A stretch of 64,000 nucleotides of DNA from Mucilaginibacter gotjawali (GTDB taxonomy: Bacteria > Bacteroidota > Bacteroidia > Sphingobacteriales > Sphingobacteriaceae), in NCBI RefSeq assembly GCF_002355435.1, contig NZ_AP017313.1:992001-1056000 (forward strand), given 5' to 3'. Positions 16,858-25,695 of this stretch are shown in pieces. Position 1 is the stretch's first letter, and the number at the start of each line of letters is the position of its first letter. Made by a program: the position numbers and the translations under genes. The notes beneath the pieces were generated by a model. It saw nothing but the letters and a program-made list of their open reading frames with translations, ran no database searches and had not been told where the DNA came from.

Positions 16858-17724
16858 TTAGATACTGATAAAATAAGCCGCTTCAAAAACATGACCGGGT
16901 TTTAAGCGCTGTATATCTTCTTTCCGGCTGATGTCTGCATGTTTGCCAACGGTGTCAGCACAGCCCAGCCAGGGTTCGATGCATACAAAATCGCCAGGTT
17001 TTTTGGCCCAGATACCCAGGTAATTAAAATGCGGAAATTCTACCGAAACTGATTCACTGTGTTTGTCGCTTTTGATGCTGATTTCACGCGACGTAAGGTC
17101 CTTAAAAACAAGCGCATCCTGTTCAAACAGGTCCCTGGTTAAATAAACCCTGTTTCCGGGGGAGGGTATAGGCGATGTTTCGCCCGTAAAAAAGCCTTCG
17201 GGCGATAAGCGGTGGGCGGTTAATTTTTGTTCGGTTTCAAACTCCAGGTAATAGTCTTCATAGTTTTCGCCGGGGTTAAAGGGTACTTTGAAAGCGGGGT
17301 GGCCTCCAACGGAAAAAAAGATGTCTTTTTTATCATGGCTGATCAGCTTATAAGTTATCCGGAGGGCGTTTTCTATCAACGTATATAAAACCTGGAAATC
17401 AAATTTGTAGGGATACAAATGGATTGTTTTTTCGGAACTGGGGAGTGAGAATACAGCATGTTCCTCGTCGCTTTCAAGCAAAATAAATTCCATGTTGCGC
17501 GCAAAACCATGGCGCTCCATCTTAAATACAGCCCCATCTACCAATAATTCATTATTGATGAGCCCGCCAACTACCGGGAAAAGATTTGGCGCATGCCGCC
17601 CCCAAACAGCGGGATCGGCCTGCCATAAGTGTTCATTTTGTGTTTCTTTGTTGATGATAGAAGTTAGCTCCGCCCCGATCGCGTTGATCGTTACCTTTAG
17701 GAATTCATTTTCAAGTATGGCCAT
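16858..17724 (-). CDS. Aldose 1-epimerase family protein (LacX-like mutarotase)
   Basis: The 288-residue protein begins ILENEFLKVTINAIGAELTS, the standard opening of LacX-type aldose epimerases. It continues with WQADPAVWGRHAPNLFPVVG, which carries the conserved Arg-His and Asn-Leu-Phe-Pro segment, and FSVGGHPAFKVPF, whose histidine is expected to be catalytic. The C-terminal half contains WAKKPGDFVCIEPWLG with the general-base-type glutamate. The enzyme should interconvert alpha and beta anomers of a hexose or a related sugar in the cytoplasm; there is no signal peptide. It lies on the strand opposite the GH25 gene and may share the 160-base intergenic region for promoters. Confidence 0.88.
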   Translation of the reverse strand: MAILENEFLKVTINAIGAELTSIINKETQNEHLWQADPAVWGRHAPNLFPVVGGLINNELLVDGAVFKMERHGFARNMEFILLESDEEHAVFSLPSSEKTIHLYPYKFDFQVLYTLIENALRITYKLISHDKKDIFFSVGGHPAFKVPFNPGENYEDYYLEFETEQKLTAHRLSPEGFFTGETSPIPSPGNRVYLTRDLFEQDALVFKDLTSREISIKSDKHSESVSVEFPHFNYLGIWAKKPGDFVCIEPWLGCADTVGKHADISRKEDIQRLKPGHVFEAAYFISI

Positions 17725-17886
17725 TGGTGATATTTGTTTTGAAAAAACGGTCTAAATTATGAATTTGTTTTTAATCGGGATGAATCAATAAATGGCCTTA
17801 AAACCAATAAGCCGGTAAATACTTTGGTTGTATGCTTTTAAGCATTTGCAGGCCAAAGTCAAATTTCATTTTAGTACTTTTGTTTT

Positions 17887-18741
17887 GTGGCCGCCCGGAA
17901 AAAAACAACTACTTCAGCCAAACGTAAAAACAATGCCGGCAAAAAGCCAGGGGTAACAAAATGGAAAGCGGTTGCGGCTCTATTTATTTTGTTATTGCTG
18001 TTATCCCCCTTTTATTATGGATACGTTTTTAAAACAGGCGCTGCTGCGTGGCGCTGGTTTAAAGACCTTGGCGGCAAAACCAATTACCGCACTTATAAAA
18101 GTTTTCGCATCCGCATTCCATCAAACTACAAAATACATGGTATCGATGTTTCCTACTACCAGGGCAGGATTGACTGGCAGCGCGTAAAAAAGATGCAGGA
18201 AGACAGTGTACACGTCAGCTTTGCATTTATCAAGGCCACGGAAGGTGTTTTAAAAGTCGACCCTTATTTTCAGCGCAACTGGCGCGAATGCAACAAGGCC
18301 GGCATCGCCTGTGGCCCCTACCAGTATTTTCGGCCTAAATTTAGTGGCAAGTGGCAGGCAGGCTTATTTTTACAAACAGTAAAACTGCAAAAAGGCAACT
18401 TACCGCCTGTGGTAGATGTTGAACGTTTGGATGGTATAACGCCCGAAAAAATGCGGCAGGAGCTGGATGAATTTATCAAAGAAATAACGCTGAAAACGAA
18501 AGTTACGCCCATTATTTATACCGGTTTAACCTTTTACCAGGAAAACCTTGCCGGCTTTTACGATGATTACCCCTTGTGGATCTCCAGTTTTGATCATCCC
18601 GTGCTAACCATTGGCGCAAATACTAACTGGAAATTCTGGCAACACTCCGAAAGGGCCAGGGTAAATGGTATTGTCAGCGTGGTAGATTTTGACCTTTTCA
18701 GGGGGGATAGCCTTGCATTTCAAAAAATGCTGATCAAATAG
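17887..18741 (+). CDS. GH25 lysozyme-like protein with N-terminal membrane anchor
   Basis: The start is a GTG at 17887, since no ATG fits the N-terminus; a TACTTTTG box lies just upstream. The 284-residue protein has a Lys/Arg-rich cytoplasmic tail, one membrane segment (about residues 27-46), a linker, and a GH25 domain from about residue 83. The GH25 motifs are HGIDVSYYQGRIDW (catalytic-type aspartate), FAFIKATEG, GPYQYF, and PPVVDVERLDG, with the glutamate of DVE as a second catalytic acid. The enzyme cleaves the beta-1,4 bond between MurNAc and GlcNAc of peptidoglycan and would act in the periplasm from its membrane anchor. Confidence 0.9.
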   Translation: MAARKKTTTSAKRKNNAGKKPGVTKWKAVAALFILLLLLSPFYYGYVFKTGAAAWRWFKDLGGKTNYRTYKSFRIRIPSNYKIHGIDVSYYQGRIDWQRVKKMQEDSVHVSFAFIKATEGVLKVDPYFQRNWRECNKAGIACGPYQYFRPKFSGKWQAGLFLQTVKLQKGNLPPVVDVERLDGITPEKMRQELDEFIKEITLKTKVTPIIYTGLTFYQENLAGFYDDYPLWISSFDHPVLTIGANTNWKFWQHSERARVNGIVSVVDFDLFRGDSLAFQKMLIK

Positions 18742-18812
18742 ATGCTCTTGATACCAAAATAGCGGCCAGATTGTACTTTTAAATAAAAAAAAAGTTAATA
18801 AATGTTAAAGAA

Positions 18813-18842
18813 TTTGAAAAACTAAAATTTTAGTTATATTTT
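18813..18842 (+). promoter_or_regulatory. Candidate promoter for the receptor/GLPGLI operon
   Basis: TTTG at 18813-18816, 18 bases, then TATATTTT at 18835-18842. This is close to the Bacteroidetes -33/-7 pattern and lies 20 bases before the start codon at 18862. Confidence 0.4.
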
Positions 18843-18861
18843 AGGTGCACAAACCTTAAAT

Positions 18862-21669
18862 ATGAAATTCACATTTACATTATTACCTTTTATCATACTC
18901 TTTTCACTTCGTTTGTCGGCGCAAAGCGTTTATTCCGTAAAAGGGGACATTGTTGACACTACCGAAAATGCCAAACTGGTAAATGCGTCCATCAGTGTTT
19001 TAAATGCCAAAGATTCAACGCTGGTAAGCTTTACAAGGGCAGGAACCGGCGGTGCATTTGCTATCGGAAACTTACACAAGGGTAAATTTATACTGCTGGT
19101 AAGTTATCCTACCTATGCCGATTACGTCGACCGGTTCAGCCTCGACTCTGCCAAAAGCGCCCAGGATTTTGGTAAACTAAACATGCTCCTGAAGGCCCGG
19201 TTATTGCGCGACGTGATTATAAAAGGCACCCGCTCGGCCATGAAAATAAAAGGCGATACAACCGAATACAATGCAGGCGCCTTTAAAGTACAGCCCAACG
19301 CAAAAGTTGAAGACCTGCTAAAACAATTACCCGGCATTGAAGTGGACAAGGACGGCAAAATAACCGCCCAGGGCCAATCAGTAGGCAAAGTATTGGTGGA
19401 CGGGGAAGAGTTTTTTGGCGATGACCCGACATTGGTAACCAAGAACATCCGGGCGGATATGGTGGATAAGGTGCAGTTGTATGATAAAAAAAGCGACCAG
19501 GCCACTTTTACAGGTATTGATGACGGCCAAAAAACAAAGACGATCAACATTAAATTAAAAGAGGATAAAAAGAACGGCTATTTCGGCAAAGTGGATGCCG
19601 GCGCTGCCACCAACGATTATTACGAAGGCCAGTTCCTGTTCAATAAATTTAAAGCAAAGGAAAAATTTTCTGCCTATTTTACCGTAGGCAATAACGGCAA
19701 AACCGGGCTTGGTTGGGACGATAACCAGAAATATGGTGGTTCAGGCGGCCTGGAGTTTGGCGATAACGGCGAAATGTATTTTACCGGCGGCGGCAATGGC
19801 GATGGGCTCGATTCCTTCAGCGGGCAATATAATGGCCAAGGTACACCAATAGCCAGGAATGGCGGCCTGCATTATGATACCAAGTGGAACGCCGATAAAG
19901 AATCTATTAACGTCAATTACAAGATCGGTTCGCTCGAGGTAAATGGCACGAGCAATACTTTAACGCAAAAGTACCTGTCAGATACTACTTATAAGGGCAA
20001 TACGAGCCAAACGTTCGATAATTTTATGTTCAGGCAAAAACTGGACCTTACTTACCAGATCAAACTTGATACCACTTCGAACCTGAAAATAATGGCCGAT
20101 GGTACGTTGAAAAACACGCATGCCCGGAGTAATTATTTTTCGACCAATACCCGGGGCAGTGTTATAGACACGCTGGTAAATACGAATAGCCGAAACATAG
20201 ATAATAAAGACAATACGCAAATATTTGATGCCAGCGCTTTTTACACCAAAAAGTTAAAGAAAAAGGGCCGTACGTTTTCATTCCTGGCCAGCATGTCGCA
20301 AAATGAAACTACTTCAAACGGCTACCTTAAATCAACTACCAATTTATATGATCCTGTAATTTTGAAAAAGCTGGACACGTCAGAAATTATCGATCAGTAT
20401 AAAACTGCCGATACGAAAAGTATCTCTTTTAAAACAAATCTTACCTATACCGAACCGCTCGCCAAAGACTTTTCGATCATATTTAACTACGGGCTCAGCG
20501 TAAACAACGGAACATCAAACCTGGCATCGTTTAACCAGGCCGCCCCGGGCGTTTATACCTTAAAGGTTGATTCCCTGAGCGATAATTATAAGCTGAATGA
20601 ATTAGCAAACCAGGTAGGGGCTGTTTTCAATATCAAAAAAAATAAACTGGTATTTAACTTCGGTACAAAGGTATCAAACGTTAACTTTAATCAAACGGAC
20701 GAAGTAACAGGTGATATGCTCAAGAGGAGTTTTGTGAACTGGATGCCGCAGGCCAATTTGTCGTACCGTTTTACGCAGCAGCAAAGTATCAACTTGTTTT
20801 ACAATGGTAATACCGTGCAACCTACTATAGGCCAGATACAACCTATTGCGGTGAATACAGATCCGCTGAATATTACGGTAGGTAATCCTAACCTTACCCC
20901 TTCATTTACCAACCGGTTTTTCTTTTACTACAATTCATACAAAGTTTTAAGCGGGCAGTCCATCTTCCTTAATGGCAATTATAGCTTTACTACCAACCCA
21001 ATTGTAAGCAATGTAGTAACAGATACCACAGGTAAAAGCGTTAGCCAATACATTAATGTAAAAAATAAAAAGCTGTCCAATTATAACATGAATGCCTATT
21101 TTGACAGGAAGCTTGCTAAACTTGATGTTAATATTGGGCTTGGTTTGTCATTAAACGGCAGCGACTCCTACAACTTTTCAAACAGCGCGCTCGACCTTAT
21201 CAAATCAAATACATATTCGGCTCAATTCAGGGTTTCAAAATACAAGGAAAAGAAATATGAGTTTAACCTGAGCGCCGGGCCAAATTATACCTTCAGCGGA
21301 TCGTCTCTTTTGCCCCAAATTAATAACAATGGCCGTGGTTTTAACGCCGACTATTACTTCAATGTTTACCTGCCGGGCAAATTCCAGGTAGGATCTGATG
21401 GCAATTATCAAAACCGCGGTAAAACCGAAACGTTTAATACGGTTTACAACCGCACGCTGATTAACGCTTCCATCAGCAAGACATTTTTGAAGGCTGATAA
21501 TTTAAAAATATCGGCATCAGCTAATGACCTGCTGAACCAGAACTCAGGTTTCGACAGGAGTTCAAGCGGGAACATGATCACTCAAAACACCTATACCACT
21601 ATAAAAAGATACTTTATGCTTTCCGTTGTTTGGGATTTTAACAAAATGGGCGGGATCACAAAAAAATAA
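18862..21669 (+). CDS. TonB-dependent receptor-like outer membrane beta-barrel protein
   Basis: The 935-residue protein has a signal peptide (ending LSAQS) and an N-terminal carboxypeptidase-like beta-sandwich domain (about residues 22-105, with VKGDIVDTTENAKLVNASIS). A plug-like domain follows, with AKVEDLLKQLPGIEVDKDGK and GKVLVDGEEFFGDDP (about 145-200). The remaining ~650 residues alternate polar strands and end in a C-terminal barrel strand with aromatic closing residues (RYFMLSVVWDFNK), as in the Bacteroidetes outer membrane beta-barrel family. No SusD-like gene follows, so this is not a classical SusCD pair. Four bases after its stop the GLPGLI gene begins, a pairing seen repeatedly in this phylum. 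The substrate is unknown. Confidence 0.9.
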   Translation: MKFTFTLLPFIILFSLRLSAQSVYSVKGDIVDTTENAKLVNASISVLNAKDSTLVSFTRAGTGGAFAIGNLHKGKFILLVSYPTYADYVDRFSLDSAKSAQDFGKLNMLLKARLLRDVIIKGTRSAMKIKGDTTEYNAGAFKVQPNAKVEDLLKQLPGIEVDKDGKITAQGQSVGKVLVDGEEFFGDDPTLVTKNIRADMVDKVQLYDKKSDQATFTGIDDGQKTKTINIKLKEDKKNGYFGKVDAGAATNDYYEGQFLFNKFKAKEKFSAYFTVGNNGKTGLGWDDNQKYGGSGGLEFGDNGEMYFTGGGNGDGLDSFSGQYNGQGTPIARNGGLHYDTKWNADKESINVNYKIGSLEVNGTSNTLTQKYLSDTTYKGNTSQTFDNFMFRQKLDLTYQIKLDTTSNLKIMADGTLKNTHARSNYFSTNTRGSVIDTLVNTNSRNIDNKDNTQIFDASAFYTKKLKKKGRTFSFLASMSQNETTSNGYLKSTTNLYDPVILKKLDTSEIIDQYKTADTKSISFKTNLTYTEPLAKDFSIIFNYGLSVNNGTSNLASFNQAAPGVYTLKVDSLSDNYKLNELANQVGAVFNIKKNKLVFNFGTKVSNVNFNQTDEVTGDMLKRSFVNWMPQANLSYRFTQQQSINLFYNGNTVQPTIGQIQPIAVNTDPLNITVGNPNLTPSFTNRFFFYYNSYKVLSGQSIFLNGNYSFTTNPIVSNVVTDTTGKSVSQYINVKNKKLSNYNMNAYFDRKLAKLDVNIGLGLSLNGSDSYNFSNSALDLIKSNTYSAQFRVSKYKEKKYEFNLSAGPNYTFSGSSLLPQINNNGRGFNADYYFNVYLPGKFQVGSDGNYQNRGKTETFNTVYNRTLINASISKTFLKADNLKISASANDLLNQNSGFDRSSSGNMITQNTYTTIKRYFMLSVVWDFNKMGGITKK

Positions 21670-21673
21670 GAAT

Positions 21674-22450
21674 ATGAAGAAAATTACATTTTACATGCTG
21701 GCACTGCTGACTTTAAATGCCAGTATTTCTTTTGGACAAAACGCGCACTTTGCAAAATCGGGCGTGATAGAATTTGAAAAGACGATCAATATGTTTGCGC
21801 TTTTTAAAAAGGACATTAATAAGGACAATGAAAGCTACATGCTGCCGGCCTTTGAATCCTACAAAAAAAATCAGCCGCAGTTTAAAAAGCTGCAAAGCAC
21901 TTTAAGTTTTTCGGATAATAAAACTTTATTTACCCCGGTGGAAGATGAAGCCGGCAATGGCGCTTTTTGGGGCGATGACGCAATGGTAAAACAAAATAAT
22001 ACCACCTTTACCGACCTGGCCACCGGTACTTTTATCAGCCATAAAAATGTTTTTGAGGAAACCTTCCTGGTGAAGGATACAACACGCAAGATCCACTGGA
22101 AAATTACCGACGAAACCAGGGTGATTGCCGGTTATACCTGCCGCAGGGCGAACGCCCTTATATTGGATTCAGTTTACGTGGTTGCTTTTTATACGATCGA
22201 GATCCCTGTTTCGGGCGGCCCGGAGTCATTTACAGGTTTGCCGGGCATGATCCTTGGTGTAGCTTTGCCGCATGAAAATATTACCTGGTTTGCCACCAAG
22301 GTAACCGAATCAACACTTGATGAAAAGGCCCTGGCGCCACCCAAAAAAGGGAAACCGGTTAACAGTAAACAGCTGAAGGAGACCCTGAACGGCGCAATGA
22401 AAGATTGGGGCAATTACGCACAGGCGTCGCTGAAGGCATTTTCCTTATGA
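21674..22450 (+). CDS. GLPGLI family protein
   Basis: Translation most likely starts at ATG 21674, four bases after the receptor stop, giving MKKITFYMLALLTLNASISF as a signal peptide; a longer in-frame ATG at 21626 overlaps the receptor gene and is unlikely. The 258-residue protein contains the defining segment FTGLPGMILGVALP (GLPGLI motif) near residue 195, followed by a strand ending ITWFATKV. Before it, TRVIAGYTCRRANA carries the family Cys. Proteins of this family are exported and usually encoded next to TonB-linked barrel proteins, which suggests a periplasmic accessory role. Biochemical function is unknown. It is almost certainly co-transcribed and translationally coupled with the receptor. 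Confidence 0.9.
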   Translation: MKKITFYMLALLTLNASISFGQNAHFAKSGVIEFEKTINMFALFKKDINKDNESYMLPAFESYKKNQPQFKKLQSTLSFSDNKTLFTPVEDEAGNGAFWGDDAMVKQNNTTFTDLATGTFISHKNVFEETFLVKDTTRKIHWKITDETRVIAGYTCRRANALILDSVYVVAFYTIEIPVSGGPESFTGLPGMILGVALPHENITWFATKVTESTLDEKALAPPKKGKPVNSKQLKETLNGAMKDWGNYAQASLKAFSL

Positions 22451-22586
22451 TGGACACGGATTTCATAAATAGGTTCGTATGTTCACGAAAAGAAATGTGC
22501 ACGAGTGTTTATAATAGAAATCCGAACCAATTTTACCAATAAAGCGAATTAGCGTAAATTCGAACCCATTCGTGAAAGTCGTGTTA

Positions 22587-23477
22587 TTAAAAATTTAACA
22601 CGCTTAAATCTTTATTGGGGGTTGACGAAGCGTCATTGCTGGCGATGATGCTTTTATGATCATTCAAAAAGTTTTTGAGCGTTACCAGTTTATCCGTATT
22701 GATGAGGTCGACACCGCATTTTAACAGTTCGGTCCAAACCTCTTTATTTTCAGGCGAAGCCCAGAGCCTTACTTTTTCACCGTATTTATGGGCAATTGCC
22801 ACGTAAGCACACAGCTTTTTCTGCTCATCATAGGGCATTGCACCTTTTCCATCCCATTTAAGCAGTTTGGAGTATTTGCAGCTTGCCATCTGGTAAACGT
22901 TTGCGCCAAGGGTATCCACATTTGCCCTGCGCAAATCTTCATCAATAAACGCATACCGGTTTTGTTCGCTTTGTATCATTTGATATGGTTTATGACCCGA
23001 TAACACAACAGTAACTGCTCCCTGGTGAAGGCTGCCATGGTTGTATCCTGATAATATATCTTTATATTTTTCGAGCAGCACCATCAGGGCCGAATAAGTA
23101 CTGTCGGATCCTGATTTTATATCGATCATTAAGATGATCGGATTAGTAAATCCGGTGTAAACCTGGCCCTTGTTGCCGGCTATCCTGTCCGCCAATGGCT
23201 TAAGGTAAAGCGCTTCCAGGGTCCGGTGTCTTTTAAAATAAGGGTCGATATGGGCAACAATCAGTTTACCGCGCCTCAAAAAAACGTCAGCTTCAATATT
23301 GGTATAGCCGTTGTTTAGCGCGTCAAAAAGGGGGTGTTTGTGCCTGTAGTCGTTATGTGCAAAACCATTGATCAATGGAATGGACTGTGCGTGCACAGAT
23401 TGAAGGGCGAAAAGGAGTAAAACAACCAGGGCTGTTTTTAGTGGCCTTTTGTTGTGTATTGCTTGCGGGGCTTTCAA
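22587..23477 (-). CDS. Secreted phosphodiesterase-like protein (GDPD/AIM6 type)
   Basis: The 296-residue protein has a signal peptide (about residues 1-30, ending SVHAQ). It continues with FAHNDYRHKHPLFDALNNGY and NIEADVFLRRGKLIVAHID. The histidine/asparagine pair and the E-x-D triad are the metal and catalytic signature of glycerophosphodiester phosphodiesterase/PI-PLC-like barrels, in the variant (H-N-D-Y) typical of AIM6 homologues. Later barrel elements include ILMIDIKSGSDSTYSAL, VTVVLSGHKP and VRLWASPENKEVW, ending in a helix after GVDLINTDKL. It should hydrolyse phosphodiesters in the periplasm, but the true substrate of the AIM6-like branch is not established. It is a single leftward gene facing the GLPGLI operon. 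Confidence 0.8.
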   Translation of the reverse strand: MKAPQAIHNKRPLKTALVVLLLFALQSVHAQSIPLINGFAHNDYRHKHPLFDALNNGYTNIEADVFLRRGKLIVAHIDPYFKRHRTLEALYLKPLADRIAGNKGQVYTGFTNPIILMIDIKSGSDSTYSALMVLLEKYKDILSGYNHGSLHQGAVTVVLSGHKPYQMIQSEQNRYAFIDEDLRRANVDTLGANVYQMASCKYSKLLKWDGKGAMPYDEQKKLCAYVAIAHKYGEKVRLWASPENKEVWTELLKCGVDLINTDKLVTLKNFLNDHKSIIASNDASSTPNKDLSVLNF

Positions 23478-23664
23478 GTAATTATTATAAATTTATTGAC
23501 GCAAATTTACCCTTGCGGGTTGTTTTTAAATTTAAACGCCGGTTATCAAATAGTTAAATTATTGCTTATTAACATTAAGTCTTCTCTAACACTTTAGGGT
23601 TGTGTCATCGAAATGTTACAAAGATGCAATGTAGTCATTGAAACGTAAATTACAAATAAATGTT

Positions 23665-24249
23665 ATGCCCATTGACCTTTTACTTAATAATATTTCGAAA
23701 TATATTCATCTGACAGAAGAAGAGCGATCCATTTTTGTGGATTACCTTCAATTTAAAAATTTTAAGCGGAAACAATTTTTAATGCACGAAGGCGAAGTGT
23801 GTAAATATTCAGCATTTGTAACCTCCGGCTGCCTGCGGGGATATACCGTTGATAAAAATGGAATTGAGCATGTATTGAGCTTTGCCCCGCCTGATTGGTG
23901 GATGGGCGACATGTACAGCCTGATATCGCAAAAGCCCGGGATCCTGAATATTGAAGCGCTGGAGGATACCGAAACCATCACGCTATCAAAAACGAACCAG
24001 GAAAAACTTTATATTGCGGTGCCCAAATTCGAGCGTTTCTTTCGCATTCTAACTGAAAATGCCCTGGTAGCCAACCAGCAGCGGATTATTGATAACCTGA
24101 GCCTGACTGCCGAAGAACGTTACGGCCTTTTCTGCAAACGCTACCCCACCCTTATTGATCATTTGCCGCACAAACAGATCGCCAGCTATATAGGCGTTAC
24201 TCCTGAGTTTTTCAGCAGGATGCGGAGTGGGATGTTACGTAGGGGTTGA
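23665..24249 (+). CDS. Crp/Fnr-family transcriptional regulator
   Basis: The preferred start is ATG 23665 (194 residues); a TTG at 23638 would add nine residues with no support. The N-terminal cyclic-nucleotide-binding-like jelly roll spans about residues 20-115 (RKQFLMHEGEVCKYSAFVTS, GCLRGYTVDKNGIEHVLSFA). The connecting helix and C-terminal region contain LPHKQIASYIGVTPEFFSRM, which is the DNA recognition helix pair of this subfamily. The glutamate/arginine pair for cAMP binding is not obvious, so the ligand is unknown. Many Bacteroidetes members regulate adjacent redox or stress genes. The pirin gene at 24883 is the next intact gene on the same strand and a possible target, which is inference. 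Confidence 0.85.
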   Translation: MPIDLLLNNISKYIHLTEEERSIFVDYLQFKNFKRKQFLMHEGEVCKYSAFVTSGCLRGYTVDKNGIEHVLSFAPPDWWMGDMYSLISQKPGILNIEALEDTETITLSKTNQEKLYIAVPKFERFFRILTENALVANQQRIIDNLSLTAEERYGLFCKRYPTLIDHLPHKQIASYIGVTPEFFSRMRSGMLRRG

Positions 24250-24284
24250 TTAAGTTGATTGAGTTGATTGAGTTGATTGAGTTG
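24246..24284. repeat. Four tandem copies of a 9-base unit (ttgattgag)
   Basis: ttgattaag then ttgattgag three times run from the stop codon of the Crp-type gene. The mirror-image unit ccaatcaac occurs three times in tandem at 24774-24800. The two blocks face each other on either side of the four-helix-bundle pseudogene. Confidence 0.6.
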
Positions 24285-24313
24285 TATTATGTTAACTAAT
24301 CAAATAAACTTCG

Positions 24314-24690
24314 TCAACTTGTTTCATCATTCTTTTTTCTTTTGATGAATTGAATATAGCCATTCAATAACTTGAGGCAATGATCATGATCTTGTTCAAA
24401 TAATTTGAAAGTTTCGGTTGTGACATATTTTTCATCTAATGCAACAATTAAGTGGTCCAATGTTTCAGAAAGGGATCCCCTGGGCAATTATGCAAAATCT
24501 GATATTATCAAGATAATGATACCGGCCATGCCCCTCAGCAATATTATTACCTATCCGATCTTGAGCATCTGATGAGTTGGTCTGTTAACCTGAATTTTTC
24601 TTCTGAAGGAAAATTTTTGGTTAAGTTGGAGACGGAATTTCTAATTTTTCGAGCCTGCTTCCAGGTCTCAAGTTCTGTAAAAGAAGCCAT
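24314..24690 (-). pseudogene. Four-helix bundle protein (23S rRNA intervening-sequence protein family), frameshifted
   Basis: Leftward from ATG 24690 the frame gives MASFTELETWKQARKIRNSV and LTKNFPSEEKFRLTDQLIRC, a clear S23/four-helix-bundle start, and then hits TAA TAA. Shifting frame by one gives NNIAEGHGRYHYLDNIRF, the conserved IAEG segment of the family. A second shift gives SLSETLDHLIVALDEKYVTT and FEQDHDHCLKLLNGYIQFIK, ending with TGA at 24314. At least two indels have therefore broken a gene of about 120 codons. Intact members form pentameric helical bundles of unclear function and often sit as single mobile-looking genes in Bacteroidetes. Nothing else is coded in the 633-base gap 24250-24882. 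Confidence 0.85.
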
Positions 24691-24845
24691 TGTGATTTCG
24701 GGATCAGACTATTTATCTAACAACTAAATATAGCGAATTTCCAAACTCAATCAACTTAATCTAACTTATTCAACCAATCAACCCAATCAACCCAATCAAC
24801 AGCTTTTCTTAACCTACATCATCTTTCCCGCAATAAATCATGCCG

Positions 24846-24853
24846 TACATTTG
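24846..24853 (+). promoter_or_regulatory. Candidate -7 box for the pirin gene
   Basis: TACATTTG is an exact match to TANNTTTG and lies 29 bases before the pirin start. The -33 region (cttt at 24823-24826, 19 bases upstream) is only a partial match. An AGGAG-type ribosome-binding site lies between box and start (about 24868-24873). Confidence 0.4.
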
Positions 24854-24882
24854 TAATATAAATTAACAGGAGAAAAATTAAA

Positions 24883-25599
24883 ATGGCACAAACAATATTA
24901 CATAAAGCCGAAACCCGCGGGCACGCTAACCACGGCTGGCTGAACAGTTATCATAGTTTTAGCTTTGCAAGTTATTACAATCCCGAAAGGATGCATTTTG
25001 GCGCTTTAAGGGTGTTGAACGATGACACTGTTGATGCCGGCAAAGGCTTTGGTACCCATCCGCATGATAACATGGAAATTATTTCCATCCCGTTGGAGGG
25101 CGACCTGGAACATAAGGACAGCATGAACAATGTGGCGGTTATAAAAAACGGCGATATACAGGTGATGAGCGCCGGCACAGGTATTTATCACAGCGAATAC
25201 AATAAGGACAGGGAGCAGCGGGTTAAGTTTCTGCAGATCTGGGTTTTTCCGAATAAAAAGAACGTTGAACCGCGGTATGACCAGATCACGTTAAATGCGG
25301 AAGACAGGCATAATAAATTACAACAAATATTGTCGCCAAATGCAGGTGACGAAGGCGTATGGATCCACCAGGATGCATGGTTCCACCTGGGTAAATTTGA
25401 TAAAGGCGTAAGCACGGATTATCAGCTTAAATTAAAAGGCAACGGTGTTTATGTTTTTGTACTTAATGGTGATGTTAAAATAAACGACCAGCAATTGCAC
25501 ACCCGTGATGGCTTTGGTATTTGGGATACCGATAGCTTTAGCATCACCGCCGAAACGGATGCGGAGTTTTTACTGATGGAAGTACCAATGGCGTTTTAA
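24883..25599 (+). CDS. Pirin family protein (bicupin)
   Basis: The 238-residue bicupin has the pirin N-terminal signature: RGHANHGWLNSYHSFSFASY, then DAGKGFGTHPHDNMEIISIP. The metal ligands are the two histidines of HPH and a third histidine in TGIYHSEYN, with glutamate in NMEI as a fourth ligand. The second cupin half (about residues 130-235) lacks a clear metal site, as is usual for YhhW-type members. Some homologues are quercetin 2,3-dioxygenases; others act as redox-sensing co-regulators. Catalysis here is plausible but unproven. An AGGAGA ribosome-binding site precedes ATG 24883. No signal peptide is present, so it is cytoplasmic. Confidence 0.93.
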   Translation: MAQTILHKAETRGHANHGWLNSYHSFSFASYYNPERMHFGALRVLNDDTVDAGKGFGTHPHDNMEIISIPLEGDLEHKDSMNNVAVIKNGDIQVMSAGTGIYHSEYNKDREQRVKFLQIWVFPNKKNVEPRYDQITLNAEDRHNKLQQILSPNAGDEGVWIHQDAWFHLGKFDKGVSTDYQLKLKGNGVYVFVLNGDVKINDQQLHTRDGFGIWDTDSFSITAETDAEFLLMEVPMAF

Positions 25600-25613
25600 A
25601 GCCTCACCCCAAA

Positions 25614-25681
25614 CCCCTCTCCGGTAGAGAGGGGCTTTAGAGAATAATGTAAAACAAAAAAGTCTCCCCTACCGGGGGAGA
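25614..25681. repeat. Pair of CT-rich hairpins
   Basis: cccctctccggtagagagggg (25614-25634) and tctcccctaccgggggaga (25663-25681) are two palindromes sharing the ccggtag/ctaccgg centre in opposite orientation, and together form a larger inverted repeat. They fill the gap between the pirin gene and the next start codon; the gaggggg at 25686-25692 may serve as that gene's ribosome-binding site. Confidence 0.55.
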
Positions 25682-25695
25682 TTTAGAGGGGGCTT

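Noticed and set aside
24246..24800. Tandem 9-base repeats as a possible CRISPR-like array
   Set aside because: Units are only 9 bases, contiguous without spacers, and no cas gene is present.
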